Part shown: positions 10,050-21,150 of the stretch, in pieces | Layout: the number at the start of each line of letters is the position of its first letter | Position numbering within the stretch: position 1 is the first letter of the stretch | From: Phaeoceros laevis | Lineage: Eukaryota; Anthocerotophyta; Anthocerotopsida; Notothyladales | Direction of reading: 5' to 3' | Assembly (NCBI GenBank): GCA_049999765.1 | Contig: JBNGIQ010009260.1 | Coordinates: 70,150 to 123,461, forward strand | Length of the DNA: 53,312 bases | Translations under genes and position numbers: made by a program | Notes under the pieces: model-generated | What the model was told of the DNA's origin: nothing | The model's input: only the letters and a program-made list of their open reading frames with translations | Database searches by the model: none

Positions 10050-10631
10050 ATGCTCCGCAATTGCAAATGCTCGAAGAGCAGCAGGAGGCGCAAGCAGGGC
10101 AAGGCAGCGCACTGTAACTTGAAGGCGAGACTGCAGAAGCACTTGATTCCCCTTCTTCGGAAAACTATCTGAGCAGGGTTGAGAGGAGAGGTTTAATCGC
10201 AACTGGGGAGCACACTATGCGAGGAAGGAAAGCTTGCTGATGCTATCGAAGAGGTAATTGGGATCGCATGCTGAAGCCTCTCTCTTCTACAGTTTTCTGA
10301 CGAGGTGCATTGCAGTCTTGGCCGAGTTCATGCACTCACCTTGCGTTTGTCTGGAGCGCCAACCTTCACCCACAATGTGGATTCCACATACAGAGTGCTG
10401 TAATTAAGTCCAGTGACTTGGACACAAACTCGCTCAGAGGGTTCACACTACAGTGACCCCTGCATAAACACAAACTCGATCAGAGAGTTCACACTACAGT
10501 GACCTCTGCATAAACATCAATGGGGAACTTGGCTTACCGTAGAACGAGATCTCTGCATAAACATCAATGGGGAACTTGGCTTATCGTAGAACGAGCCAAC
10601 CTACCTCTGCGAGCACCCCAGAGGCGGACCA
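10050..10631. repeat. Two interleaved tandem duplications upstream of the oxidoreductase gene
   Basis: Between about 10420 and 10595 a unit of about 46 bp containing GTTCACACTACAGTGACC occurs twice. It is followed by a unit of about 45 bp containing CATCAATGGGGAACTTGGCT, also twice; CTCTGCATAAACA links them. They end about 40 bp before the ATG at 10632 and so lie in the 5' region of that gene. Nothing else is seen from 10050 to 10420. Confidence 0.75.
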
Positions 10632-12829
10632 ATGGAGTTTGAAGAGAAGAACCAGAGAGGACCAGTTGTAGCGTTGCTAGGCTGCGGGATATTCTCTCGT
10701 GATGCATACGTCCCTATAATCAAAACTCTGCATCCAGAGCATCTGTTTCTGAGTTGCATTTGGAGCCGCTCCCAGGTGAGCTTTTCTGGATGGCTTGATG
10801 CAAATATTTGATCCTGCCCATCTGATCGAGGTCATTTTTGTCAGGCAGCTGCGACCCATTTGCTGGAAATCGTGAGAGAGTTTGCACCTGGCACAGAAGC
10901 GAGATGGGGCGAGGAAGGTTTGCTGGAAATCTTCGCATCTCAGGAGATCCAGTGCTGTTTGGTAGTGTTGCCTGTGGAGTCACAGGTGAGGTCTTTTTCA
11001 CTGCTTGTTGCGAAATTTGGATTTCTGGCTGTTGCAATAGATCCTTGACGAGTCGCTTGGTGCTTTTCAGTAGTCAATAATCACATCAGCTTGTAAAATG
11101 TCGTTGTATCCAGCCTTCTATTGTCTTGCGGGCGGTCCAAGCAGGGAAACATGTCCTCCAAGGTAGATCAACTTATGATTGAATAGTGGTTTTCTGTAAT
11201 TTCTGTCACGCGCTTAACTATCGTCATTGTTACATCTTCCAGAAAAGCCTATAGCACCAAGTAAGTCGTGGCCAATTTGGTGTCCCTTTCCGCCCCTGAG
11301 GACTCAGAGCTTCAGTTTGAGGAACTTTAGCACAAATGGAACAACAATGTGGGATTTGCCTGTTGACAAGCAGCTGTTTCTGCTGGTTTGGAGACGTTCT
11401 CTGCCTACAAGAAGTTATGTGAGCAGTCTGGTCAAGCTCCTATCTGGGCTGTTGCAGAAAACTTCAGGTTTGAGAAGGCATTTCACGAGGTAACTGGACG
11501 TAGTCCTGAGCAAAGTAACGTTCTCAATCTCTCTTCATTGAACACACTTAAATATAATTGTTTGTACCTCCAGGCTGGAAGGCTTGTCAGAGGCCTCGGG
11601 ACCATGGTGGTGGTTGAGGTCATTGTAGAAGTTCAAATGCTAAGCAGCAATAAGTACTTCAGCAGCAATTGGCGTCGAGAACTCAAGGTTCGTACTACCA
11701 AGGGGAGCAAGTCACACAAAACTCCTCATATCGACTTCGTTTTGAGGAAGAATAGGGGGAGCTTTGATGGTTGGAGCACCATAGGTTGGTTGACATCGTT
11801 GCACATCCGTTTGCAGGGTGGATTCATCACAGACTGCGGAGTTCACTTTGTTGCAGGTCTTCGGCTTGTAAGGGTCCCCTGACTTCACCCACCTTCCTTG
11901 TTCACCTGCATTTAGTCCAGGGGGGTTCAGTCAGCGTCACATGCATGTGGTGACAGATCACAGGAAGCAATGTGGTTTCACTCTCTGCCATTGCCACACA
12001 CAGGAACAAGAACTTGCCACCACCAGATAACCTTACGGCAATGCTGTGAGTCACTTGCTTTCCACACTGGTAATCAAGTATTGGCCTTTCTAACTCTAGG
12101 GACTGTTGATGAAGATTTCATTTTTGGTTGCAGGAAGTTCGAGAATGGCTGCTCAGGTGTCTTGGTGATTTCCTATGCTTCTTCTGCAAACAAGGCAAGC
12201 CAGTACTGTCTCACTTCAGCCACTCTTTGTGGTTCGGTTTGGTGAGTTCACTGTGTTCACATCGTAAAACTGTGGCAGGCCAGCTGGCGAGCTGTGTGCT
12301 CAGAGGGTACTGTGGAAGTCGAGCGGGGCAAACACGATGGTAACTTCGGCTACACGGTAAGTGGCATGTGGACACAGAGAGCACCATAAGAGTGCAGCAT
12401 CAGCAGTAAGAAGAAAACCTACCGGAGTAACATACGGACACGAATGCAATGACAGGTGCGACTGATCCCTCTGCGAGGAAATACTGAAACAACATTCTAC
12501 CCGTTCATGGGCATAGAAGAAGAGATCAAGTCTTTTGCCTTCGATGTTCAAAAGAAGGCGTCTGTCAGTACCTTTCTCCACCTTGTTGCTTAGCTTTACT
12601 GAAACTTTCTGAGCACGGATATTTTCCACCGGGGGCCTAACAGGACTAACAGCTACATGCTTTCGTGGTATGAACACAGGGCGTCGCTGATGTTGTACCT
12701 GACCAGAATGGCTCTCCTCTACAAGCACTGCAAGACTTGTGCATAATAGAAGCGGCACTCACGTCAGGCTTGAACGAAGAGGGGCCCCTCAGTATTGGAC
12801 CATTGATGGTGCAAGAAAGCAGGCAGTGA
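10632..12829 (+). CDS. Gfo/Idh/MocA-family NAD(P)-dependent oxidoreductase
   Basis: Twelve exons join in phase to 372 residues: 10632-10775, 10845-10985, 11114-11162, 11243-11260, 11374-11489, 11574-11687, 11817-11867, 11957-12045, 12134-12194, 12279-12356, 12456-12563, 12680-12829. The N-terminal Rossmann loop is ALLGCGIFSRDAYVP. VVLPVESQPSIV and AVQAGKHVLQEKPIAP follow, with the family's EKP lysine. The C-terminal sheet domain has ENFRFEKAF, FSSNWRREL, GGFITDCGVHFVAG and CSEGTVEVERG. This family reduces or oxidises sugars and related polyols; the substrate cannot be read from sequence. Exon 4 is only 18 nt (EKPIAP region). The intron after exon 9 has a GC donor in the strong context AAG|GCAAGC. 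Nothing suggests damage. Confidence 0.92.
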
Positions 12830-13756
12830 TATTCGTTTTGCTTCACTGGCGAAGAAACTCCAGAAAGGGCACATTAGAGCTGCTTGAAGAAACAGGATTC
12901 GAAGTGCACCAAGAGACGCTTTGAGGCAGATCATGGTCCCAGGATCCTTAGGAGAAACGGCGTATTACAACAGAAACTGGTTCTACGAATATGTGCCCTT
13001 CAAAATGTGAAGGTGTGGCTGCTCCCGAGTCCCAACGTGTCAACCCATCTTCCAGACCTCCAGCAAGTTTTGTGCAAGAATGTTTGCACATTTCCTTTTT
13101 GCGGAGTATTATTAAGATTTCTTGGCTCTTGGTTCTTGAGTTGATACTTCGAACTACGAACGAAACCAGATATGCTAGTACGCCTAAGATAGACTATATG
13201 TCGTTTCGCTTTGTGTTTTGGGATCAGACACATCTATGCACCATGGGCGCATGGACGGCATGGTTTCTGGTAGCACACAGTGTCATGGATTTTTTTTTTT
13301 TTAACTTTTTGGTCCGCATACCATTTTTAGGAAAGGGTCTCAGTGTCACGGATTGCGAGCCTTCTGTAGCACATGAGCGCAAGGAACTGTTTTGAAGTGT
13401 AGGTACGTTTCCTACATTCCTACACGGTGCTGCCTTGTCCACATGGAATTGAGGCTATTGAGGCTATCACAGCGGCCGTTCGAGACCTCCCTCAGATAAC
13501 AGCTGCTCCCTTGACTTTCAGTGCTTCACGTTCTTGCGTTCGCAGCTTTCAAAAAGCTTCCAAGGCTGCCTAAATATAGACAATATTCCGCGGATTCATG
13601 ATCATGATGAGAAGCATGCCAGCCACACAGGGGCCACCAGGGGCTGTTCATGATCAGTTTGTGCAGACTGTACAATACAGTATGTCCAGCTTGAGGCGGA
13701 GGTTGGAGGACATTCCTCACATTTGGACAAGTCATTGACAATCAACCTTGGTCAAG
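12830..13756. other. Intergenic region
   Basis: Contains the 3' end of the oxidoreductase gene and the upstream region of the dioxygenase gene. Short open frames are unsupported. A T-rich run at 13290-13301 and a CTAAATATAG element near 13571 are the only notable features. Confidence 0.5.
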
Positions 13757-15261
13757 ATGGCTCCAGGCTCAGACACCGGCTTGGCCATGGGTCATGATCA
13801 GCTAGTGCAGAAGAATCAGAGCAAGCCGCAAAGTAAACAGGAGGAGGTCTCGCTTGATTACCGGAATGCACCCGTTGAGCTCATTGCAAAGACAGGCCTA
13901 GTGCCAGATTGTTTCTTGAGGAGCTATCCTGTAGATATCGAAACAGAGCTGAAAGCAGAGGTGCCTGTCATCGACCTTGAAAAGTACTTGAGCGGAGACT
14001 ATCAGAGCAAGGCTGAGACCCGAGCAAAAGTTGCGCATGCTTGCGAGGAATGGGGCTTCTTCCAGGTGCCTCAACCAATTCTCGTTGAGAACTGCTTTCT
14101 CTTTCTTCTTGGTTGAAATTTTGCATCAATTGTCGTTCTGGTTGTTGCTGAAACGCTGGGAATCAAGTTTGAAGTACGTAGCTGTTGTTGCAGGTTGTGA
14201 ATCACGGCGCTTCCTCCTCTGTGCTGGAGGAAGGTCTGGATGTCGTACGTCGATTCTATGCTCTGCCAGTGGAGACGAAGCTGAAATGTGCAAGGAAGCT
14301 GGGCTCGCGGAATTGGTCGGGGTACGGGCGCCTGTCGCAAATTGCAACCGCCGAGACTGGTTTCGACTGGCAGGATGGGTTCTGGCACCATGATCCCGTC
14401 TGGCATGGCCCTGCCGAGGGACACGAATGGCCTGATGAACCTGCTGACTATAGGTGAACACTTGTTTGAAGGTTTGAAGGACTTTGAGCATTATGATAGC
14501 GTACATTGAGCGAGCTTATGTTTGACTGGATCATGTTCTTCCTCAGAGACAAAATGGCGGGGTGGCAACTGGAGATCCGCAAAGTAGCATGGGTGTTGCA
14601 CGAGATTTTTAGCAAAAATCTGGGCTTGCCCACCTCAACTTACTTGGAGGAGATCTTCACCTTGTCCCCAGTTAGGACCAACTACTACCCGCCATGCCCG
14701 AGGGCAACAGAGGTGCTCGGCTTCAACACGCATACGGACGCCAGCAGCATGAACATCTTGCAGCAGTTAGGCGATGTTGCGGGCCTGCAGGTTCTCCACC
14801 GAGGAAACTGGATCACGATACGTCCTGCGCCGGGAGCTCTTGTGGTGAACATAGGAGACATTCTGGAGGTATGCGTATCCCGCCTGTACATTTATTTCTA
14901 CGATGGCTGAGTTGTTGTCGCTCCCAGAGTTCCCCTGTTTGGGTCCTAACGTGCTCTGCAACATACATGTGTAAGACAGATCATGAGCAATGGGAAGTAC
15001 AAAAGCTTGCTCCATAGGGCTGCAGTGAATTCCAAACTCCCCAGGATCTCCGTGGTGATGGGTTTCCGCCCTTCGCCGGAGAGGTTGCTTACCCCATTTT
15101 CGCAGACAATTGATGAAGACCATCCTCTGCTGTACCGCTCCTTGACTTACAATGACTACCTGCAATTCCGTGCGGGGAAACCACTAGAGGGGGCGAAGGA
15201 ATATGTGAACTCCAAGATTCTGCTTTCCATGGCCACTCCAGAAGCTTTCAAGGGCAAATGA
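13757..15261 (+). CDS. 2-oxoglutarate/Fe(II)-dependent dioxygenase
   Basis: Soluble plant oxygenase of the DOXC type (hormone and specialised metabolism). Exons 13757-14065, 14194-14453, 14547-14868 and 14980-15261 join in phase to 390 residues ending GK-stop. The N-terminal DIOX_N part has PVIDLEKYLSG and CEEWGFFQVVNHG. The catalytic part has NYYPPCPRATEVLGFNTHTD, giving the HxD iron ligands, with the distal His in KYKSLLHRAAVNS and the 2-oxoglutarate Arg in PRISVVMGF (RxS). ATG at 13757 is chosen because the upstream in-frame codon is TTG. Residues 1-45 are a polar, Gln/Lys-rich lead. The substrate cannot be deduced; gibberellin oxidases, anthocyanidin synthase and flavonol synthase share these motifs. 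Confidence 0.92.
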
Positions 15262-15665
15262 AACTCTTAGTGACCAGCCTGCGTGCGCAATCAACTCCAA
15301 TCTTGGCAAGAACGCCAGTTTGAAAGTTTCAGGAATTACGTGCATGATCAGATCCGTTTGACCCAGCAGCATCTCAAGCATTTGCTTCCTGCTACAACCT
15401 AGATCACGCTTTAATGATCACTATTCTACAGTTGTGCTACACTTCAGTAATTTCCAGGCACCTGCTTGCCATCTAATGCAGCCAATGTAGTCAAATTTGA
15501 TCACTTGTATCCCCAAGCAGAGGTTCCGACGGACAGGCAAGTCTCACCACAACCCCATAAATAACTCGAACAAACAAGGATGTGCTGGTCTAAACGTGTA
15601 AGCCAGCCCGGTTTACTTGTTGGTACAACGACCGGTTCACAATCTGGAAAGCAACGACACTCAGG

Positions 15666-18600
15666 TCAGAAGCGCAAGACAAACAGGGTCAAAGGACCAG
15701 GATTGAGAATCAAGGAATTGCTGAAGCATAGGACCAGTAGTGTATTCAAGGGCCCTTGTAGGGCCTCGTCGTTGACGGTGATCCCATTCAGGTAAATCTC
15801 CACAGCCGACTGCAGCTGGTGGTTTTCGTCCATCAACTTCGACTTTTCCATCTCAATATTGAACTTGTCTAGTTGAACCTGTAGAAGCAGGCAAACAAAA
15901 CCAGGTCTGAAGCAGAACAACGTGTTTCGGTAGCCTGGCTTTCACGTTCAAGCAAACCCCAAGTCACCTTGTTGATACGCTTGTTGTATCTGCTTAAGTA
16001 GTCCACTTCCTCAACCTCATCCCCCATCTGACTAACAGCATGGGACGCAAGTCGGATACCGCCTACACTTGGTACCAGAAGAGGTGGTTTGACCATTTCT
16101 GCCGTGTCAAAGGGCAGTCTAGGTAGAGGCAGAGACGATCGACTTCCCCGTTGCCTAAGTTGTCCTGATTCTACGACGAAGTCAGCACCAGAGTTCGCTT
16201 CACCTTCATCATCAGTATCAGTATCGGGTTTTCCTCCGCCAATGTCTAAGGCGGACTCTTCAAAAAATGACAAGTCTGCAGATGTCACATCCAGAATGTT
16301 TACAATCTTAAACAATGAATCCGCACAGAACCCACAGCAACGGGGCAGATGGAGTGTGAATGGAATTACTCTTTCTCTTCCTGGTCAGCAAACCAGCTGC
16401 AGGAGGATCAATCTCCTCGTCGCTCTCTAGAACTGGTACAGTTGGAACTGTAGAGCAGTGCAGTGGATCGAATGTAAATACTTTCTCCTGCTCAGTCTCC
16501 AACTGTACAATGAGCCACAGCGTGGGTGCTTGGATCACGGCACACAACAACGCAAAGTCAATTCGACAGCTTAGGCTACAACAGAAACTTGTGCAGTGCC
16601 TACGGTGGAAACAAAAGTTGCCCTCTGATACTTGTATATTCTCTGACATATATAGAAATCCTGTGATACAAAAAGACCTAATGGCCACTTACTTTGCTGT
16701 TCAGTAACCCCAGCCTGATAAGCCTGTGCACCTTGTCGAGCTTCTCAGTCAAGTTGCCAGTTGATTCGCCACTTGCTATCGAGATTGCCTGCAACAAGAC
16801 AGTCAATTTTGCTGGAACCTTTCAGGCCACCTAGGGCATCTCTGGACCTTATAATCCTACATCACCTTTAGTTTTTCGTGCTCAGAGTTGTGCAGCCTGA
16901 TTAGAATTCGTTTTAGATCTTGGTAATGCCCATTAATCTGCTCCTTTTCCTCACGGAGAGCTTTGTTGGCTGCATCCCATTGTTTGCTGGAATGCAGCAA
17001 CGGTTTGACAGGATTTTACACAGAGAGTGGAAATTGATCTGTTGTTCACAATAGCAGCTATGAATAATCTACGCACTTTTGAGTGCACTGATGGGTAGCA
17101 TTTGAACTCTGTACCTGTCAGTGGCAATTTTCGCCCTCCACATGGCAAGAAGCTCATGAAGATGAATGAGCTTCCGCATTCTTTGCTCTATCAAACGGGA
17201 ATCAATGGCATCCTTGACAGACAACTCTTTAAAAGCTTGTGTCTTGGTCTCAGTACTTGCCAAGTATTGCTGCCAGTCCAGCATGAAAATTAAGTCACCC
17301 GAGAAACGAAATGCTTGCAAAGTAGAAGGGAGCCAGAGGGAGTCTCTGGTTGACACCTGATGTGCACATTCAATGCGACGTTCAAGCTCCTCAATTTGGC
17401 CTTCAAGAGAGAGCTTCAAGATGTTGTACTCCTCAGCACTCTTATTCTGCAGAGATGGGACAGCATTTCTAAGCCACAGTGAAATCTCTGCTGACAAACA
17501 CCAGCTTCAACAGGAAACCACAAGCTTGACGTTGCAGACAGCAGCACCTTGAGCTCTTCCCTATTGGACTCGAACTCTTGATGCTGTTCTAGTCGGAGCT
17601 CATCAAACTCCTCTTCCATTTTTCCCATCATGTCGCTCATTTCCTACCAAAAGTGCTGAATGAGATGGGTCGACTGATTTGCAAGATGGAAACTGGAAAC
17701 AGCTTATGAATATTCGAATGAACCTGGCTGCTCTATTCAAAATGTACTACGCAGGCACGCAAACATTCAAATATTTCTCATGTGAGAAAGAAACCTGTTT
17801 GTGCCGAGTATGCGCAGACACAATGTAATCTGTTTCACTATCGAACTCCTTCTGCATCAACTGCAAAATCTGCTGAAAGTCTCCATTCATGGCCTGCCAC
17901 ACAAAGATCTCGTAAGCCTTTATGACCAGATAACTCTGGAAAATTAATCTGAGCTAGTCTTTGTCAGGCTGAAAGCTAAAACTAAAGCAACACCTTCGTC
18001 CGGACGTAGTGCAAGTCAAGCTTTCCGTCGACATCTTGCAAATGGTTTGAACATGCCATCTTCCGCTGTGCCTCTGCCTCCTCTACATTTGTTCGTAAAG
18101 TCCTTATCATAGTGTCCCTCCTTTCCACCTTTACCACAAACCAGAGCATTCAGGCACTGTACTTCACATAATGAACCTTCATGCTGATGACACATAAAAG
18201 ACCATAACAGTGGGATAGTGAGGCATACCTGATGCTCGTGTTCCTGAGCAAGCATTTGCATCTGCTTCCGCAATTCAGTAACTTTAGAGCTCCGCAGAAT
18301 CTTGCGCCAATGGGCTTGTATCGTCCGCATGCTGCTTTTGCTTAGTACTTCCTCCTTTGCCTGCAGTACAGGGTGTCAGTAACAGCACACAAACTCATGC
18401 GCATTTGAACCAGAGAAAGAAGTGCTGCATCTGGATGGATACCCCCATTACTGCTAAGCAGCACGAAATACCATAAATGAATGCTCACGCACAACACAGT
18501 TACCACAGCTAACACAGCTACCTGAAGTTGTTTCACGCGGGCAATTCTTTCTGCTTCTTTTTTCTTTCTAGCTTCTTCAGCCTGTCATAAAACCACGCCA

Positions 18601-19048
18601 GATGGTCATAGGTATATAAGGACATACCGTAACTCAACCTGATTGGACCTCGAGCTTCAAAGACCACAAGACGGCCCAAGACATCAAAGCAGATAAGCAC
18701 AAGTCGCATTCTCACCTTGAGGGCCAGCATCTGAGCCTTCAGCACCTTTTCCTCATCTGTGAGTACTTTCTTGTCCTGCTAACACGGAGTTTGGCAGTTA
18801 AGAAGCAGCAAACACTTGAGATACGACAGGAATGTGGAGATAAGCTTTCAAGACGCATGGCCCAAAATCCCATCATCTGGAATCTTAATGGGACACGGTC
18901 AGTAATTCCTGATCTCACATGTACATTACGGCTTCATGCTCAACAATCGTTAAAATCGTAATTAGCAAACAATGCCATCTGACACATTATCTTCAGCTCT
19001 GTTCACCTTGTTCCCTTTCTTCCCCCGGCCTCCTCGTTTAGGCCCCAT
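15666..19048 (-). CDS. DRC2: Dynein regulatory complex subunit 2 (CCDC65/FAP250-like)
   Basis: Subunit of the nexin-dynein regulatory complex that links outer doublets in motile cilia. About 14 short minus-strand exons run from MGPKRGGRGKKGNK (19048-19007) to a TGA at 15666; others lie near 18716-18773, 18522-18580, 18230-18358, 17993-18117, 17797-17893, 17549-17643, 17359-17460, 17116-17277, 16866-16986, 16689-16791, 16383-16500, 15968-16310 and 15666-15880. Diagnostic text: IQAHWRKILRSSKVTELRKQ, RDTMIRTLRTNVEEAEAQRK, MQKEFDSETDYIV, EEKEQINGHYQDLKRI and, near the end, YLNGITVNDEALQGPLNTLL. It is nearly all coiled coil. A linker rich in Asp/Ser/Pro (KPDTDTDDEGEANSG) is inserted before the last coil. 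It is expected to be expressed only where flagellated cells form. Exon ends are approximate. Confidence 0.88.
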
Positions 19049-19625
19049 GCTCGAAGCTGCTAGTGAGCACCACAAAGAATATTACAAACCAAAAGCACGC
19101 TCATCCACGACCAAGCAGATCTTCCTGGAATGGCTGGCAACTTGTGCAAGAAAGGGATCCTGTTCCTCGCGTGGAGCAGATCAGGATCACAAACTGACAC
19201 AAGATGCACCCAAATATTTCCAATCAACGTCGTGATCAGTTCTTCGAGCAGGTCGGTGCAAGGGGAGGGAGTGAGTGAGCGGGAGAAAAGCTCGGGGCGA
19301 GCGAAGCCGGAGATAGGTCAGGGCATTGTTTGGCGATGCGGTCGGAGCGTGAGGGCCCCGGAGAAGCGAATGTGACGCTTTTCAATTTATGTTTGTTTGG
19401 GGGAACATAGCGTAACCAGATTCTACTCCACCCTGGCAGGGGATCGCCACAGCGAGGGCTAAGCCGGAGCAGTCGGCAGATTACAACAACATTGCCACAC
19501 TAAATCCGTCCACAATGTGATGGGCTACAGGATGTGCCCACGACTTGGTGAAGATCGCATCTCCTTCTCGAAGCACTCCCCTATTTGCTTTCAGCGTCGT
19601 AGAGCTGAGTCCTGTCAACTGAAAG

Positions 19626-20058
19626 TCAAGTCTTCACCAACAGAGCGGCAGAAAAAGGATAGCAGGAGCAAGAGCATGATGCAAGGAATTGCACAAAAGG
19701 ATACACCAGATAGCCTCCATGCAATAGCCCGAACAGAAGGACGCCACCAAACAAGCGATCTCGTAGCACCGGCTGCCGTCTGAATCCAATTCTGACTGCC
19801 ACAAGCCACCATCCATTGGTTCTTCTATTTCGGCGAAAACCACAAGATTGACATGAGAGCAGGGAGACACCTACTCAGAGGGAGAATTGGAGCATAAATC
19901 AGGGGAACAAGAAACTTGAATGGTGGCTCGCGTCGTTGCCGCATCTCCTGCCTAATTTCGTTGACACAGATTAGCTGACAAGAGCTACAGACTGCGATCA
20001 TAGAGGAGGAAAAACATTCAGGGCACACACCCCGATGCTGAGGTTTGCTCCGTTGCAT
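19626..20058 (-). CDS. Small conserved plant protein, probably membrane-associated
   Basis: Two or three minus-strand exons. The first part starts MQRSKPQHR at 20058; a likely small intron follows (GTGTGTGCCC ... TTGTCAG). Then VNEIRQEMRQRREPPFKFLV and PLIYAPILPLS lead to a donor at 19870. Exon 19791 downwards continues in phase as RIGFRRQPVLRDRLFGGVLL and FGLLHGGYL. The pattern of a basic N-terminus, REPPFKxLVPLIYAPxLPL, then RDRLF and a hydrophobic end followed by HG is one seen in small uncharacterised plant proteins of about 80-100 residues. Function is unknown. The C-terminal end after HGGYL is uncertain: either it runs to TGA at 19626 or splices at GTGTAT. Confidence 0.55.
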
Positions 20059-21150
20059 GAGATGGCGCCATCAGTCTCAACTTCGACAACTCACAGATTG
20101 CAGATTGTGCAATTTTGGAGTGTTCAGATAGCTTTAAGTCTGATTACAATTAGGCGTATGGGATCTCGGCATCAGCAATCATATTAGGTTTCGAAGTTTT
20201 CTACGCCCTCCCTGTGCAAGGTAATTGCTAAGCAAGGGGAGGGGCTGGAGGTTTGAGGGATGAAGCACACTTGGCCTTCTTTTGCTGAGTGCTGGTGGAG
20301 TGTGTGCAGATGCGTACCAGAAGGCAGACCTGATGCCAATATCCTCCAGGTGTACAAAATGGTTGCACCTCTGAGTAGGAGAAAGTTGTCATAGGTAGCA
20401 CCTGTTCAGATTGAGCCCCTAGCCTCCATGACCAGCCAAGGCTGGTCAATCATTATTTCGAAGTTTGTTTCTCAAGCATCCTGAGTGTCTGAATATGCTG
20501 GTCATCTTATAACAGCTGTTTTCTGCTTACTGTGCATTGCTGCTTCGAGTGTGAACAAAGTGAGCTCTGAACCGAAATGTGCGCAGCATTTCTACTGATA
20601 AGATAATGGAAGAGCCCCAGATCAGACCCATCCCTTTCTGGGAATTACACCGCAGACCATGTTATCACATTTTTTTGAAGAAGTGTGTCAAGCATTCCGC
20701 AAGCATCTTCCAAGATTCTCTACTTTGCATCCATGTCAACCAATCCGCAGCCTAGAACCACATCATCTTCCAGTCCTCGGTCTTCAGTCTGCGCATGGAG
20801 TTTCAGGATTTAAGGACAGCTAACCTATGTATACCTCAGGCCTTGCAATTTAACCATGGCCCAGCTGCCGAGGGCCAAGGAAGCAAATTAGTCTTATTTG
20901 GGCTAGATACGCTAGCTCTCGGTCCCCAGTAGACTCATTCTTCACCAGATTTGGGCTATATATATGCTAGCACCCGGTCCCAAGTAGACTCATTCTTCAC
21001 CAGCTCAAGCTAAGTACTAGCTCCACTGCGAGCATTGTCCCTTTGCTGGTGAGCACTATCCGCTTCAGCGTTTTCTCCTTCCCGGCCAGTGGATCTAGAT
21101 CTATCTAGAGCTACAGCGAATACCTAGTTGGCCTTCTTTTCGTGAACAAC
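20059..21150 (+). promoter_or_regulatory. Intergenic region and likely promoter of the PHO2-like gene
   Basis: No gene seen. A 53-bp-period direct duplication lies at about 20896-21003, each half ending GTAGACTCATTCTTCACCAG. Only the second half has TATATATA (20957-20964) where the first has TAGATACG, so the duplication appears to have acquired a TATA box about 190 bp before the ATG at 21151. Confidence 0.5.

Noticed and set aside
12300-12758. Minus-strand ORF of 152 codons
   Set aside because: It lies opposite exons of the oxidoreductase gene, which have phase-consistent splicing and conserved motifs.
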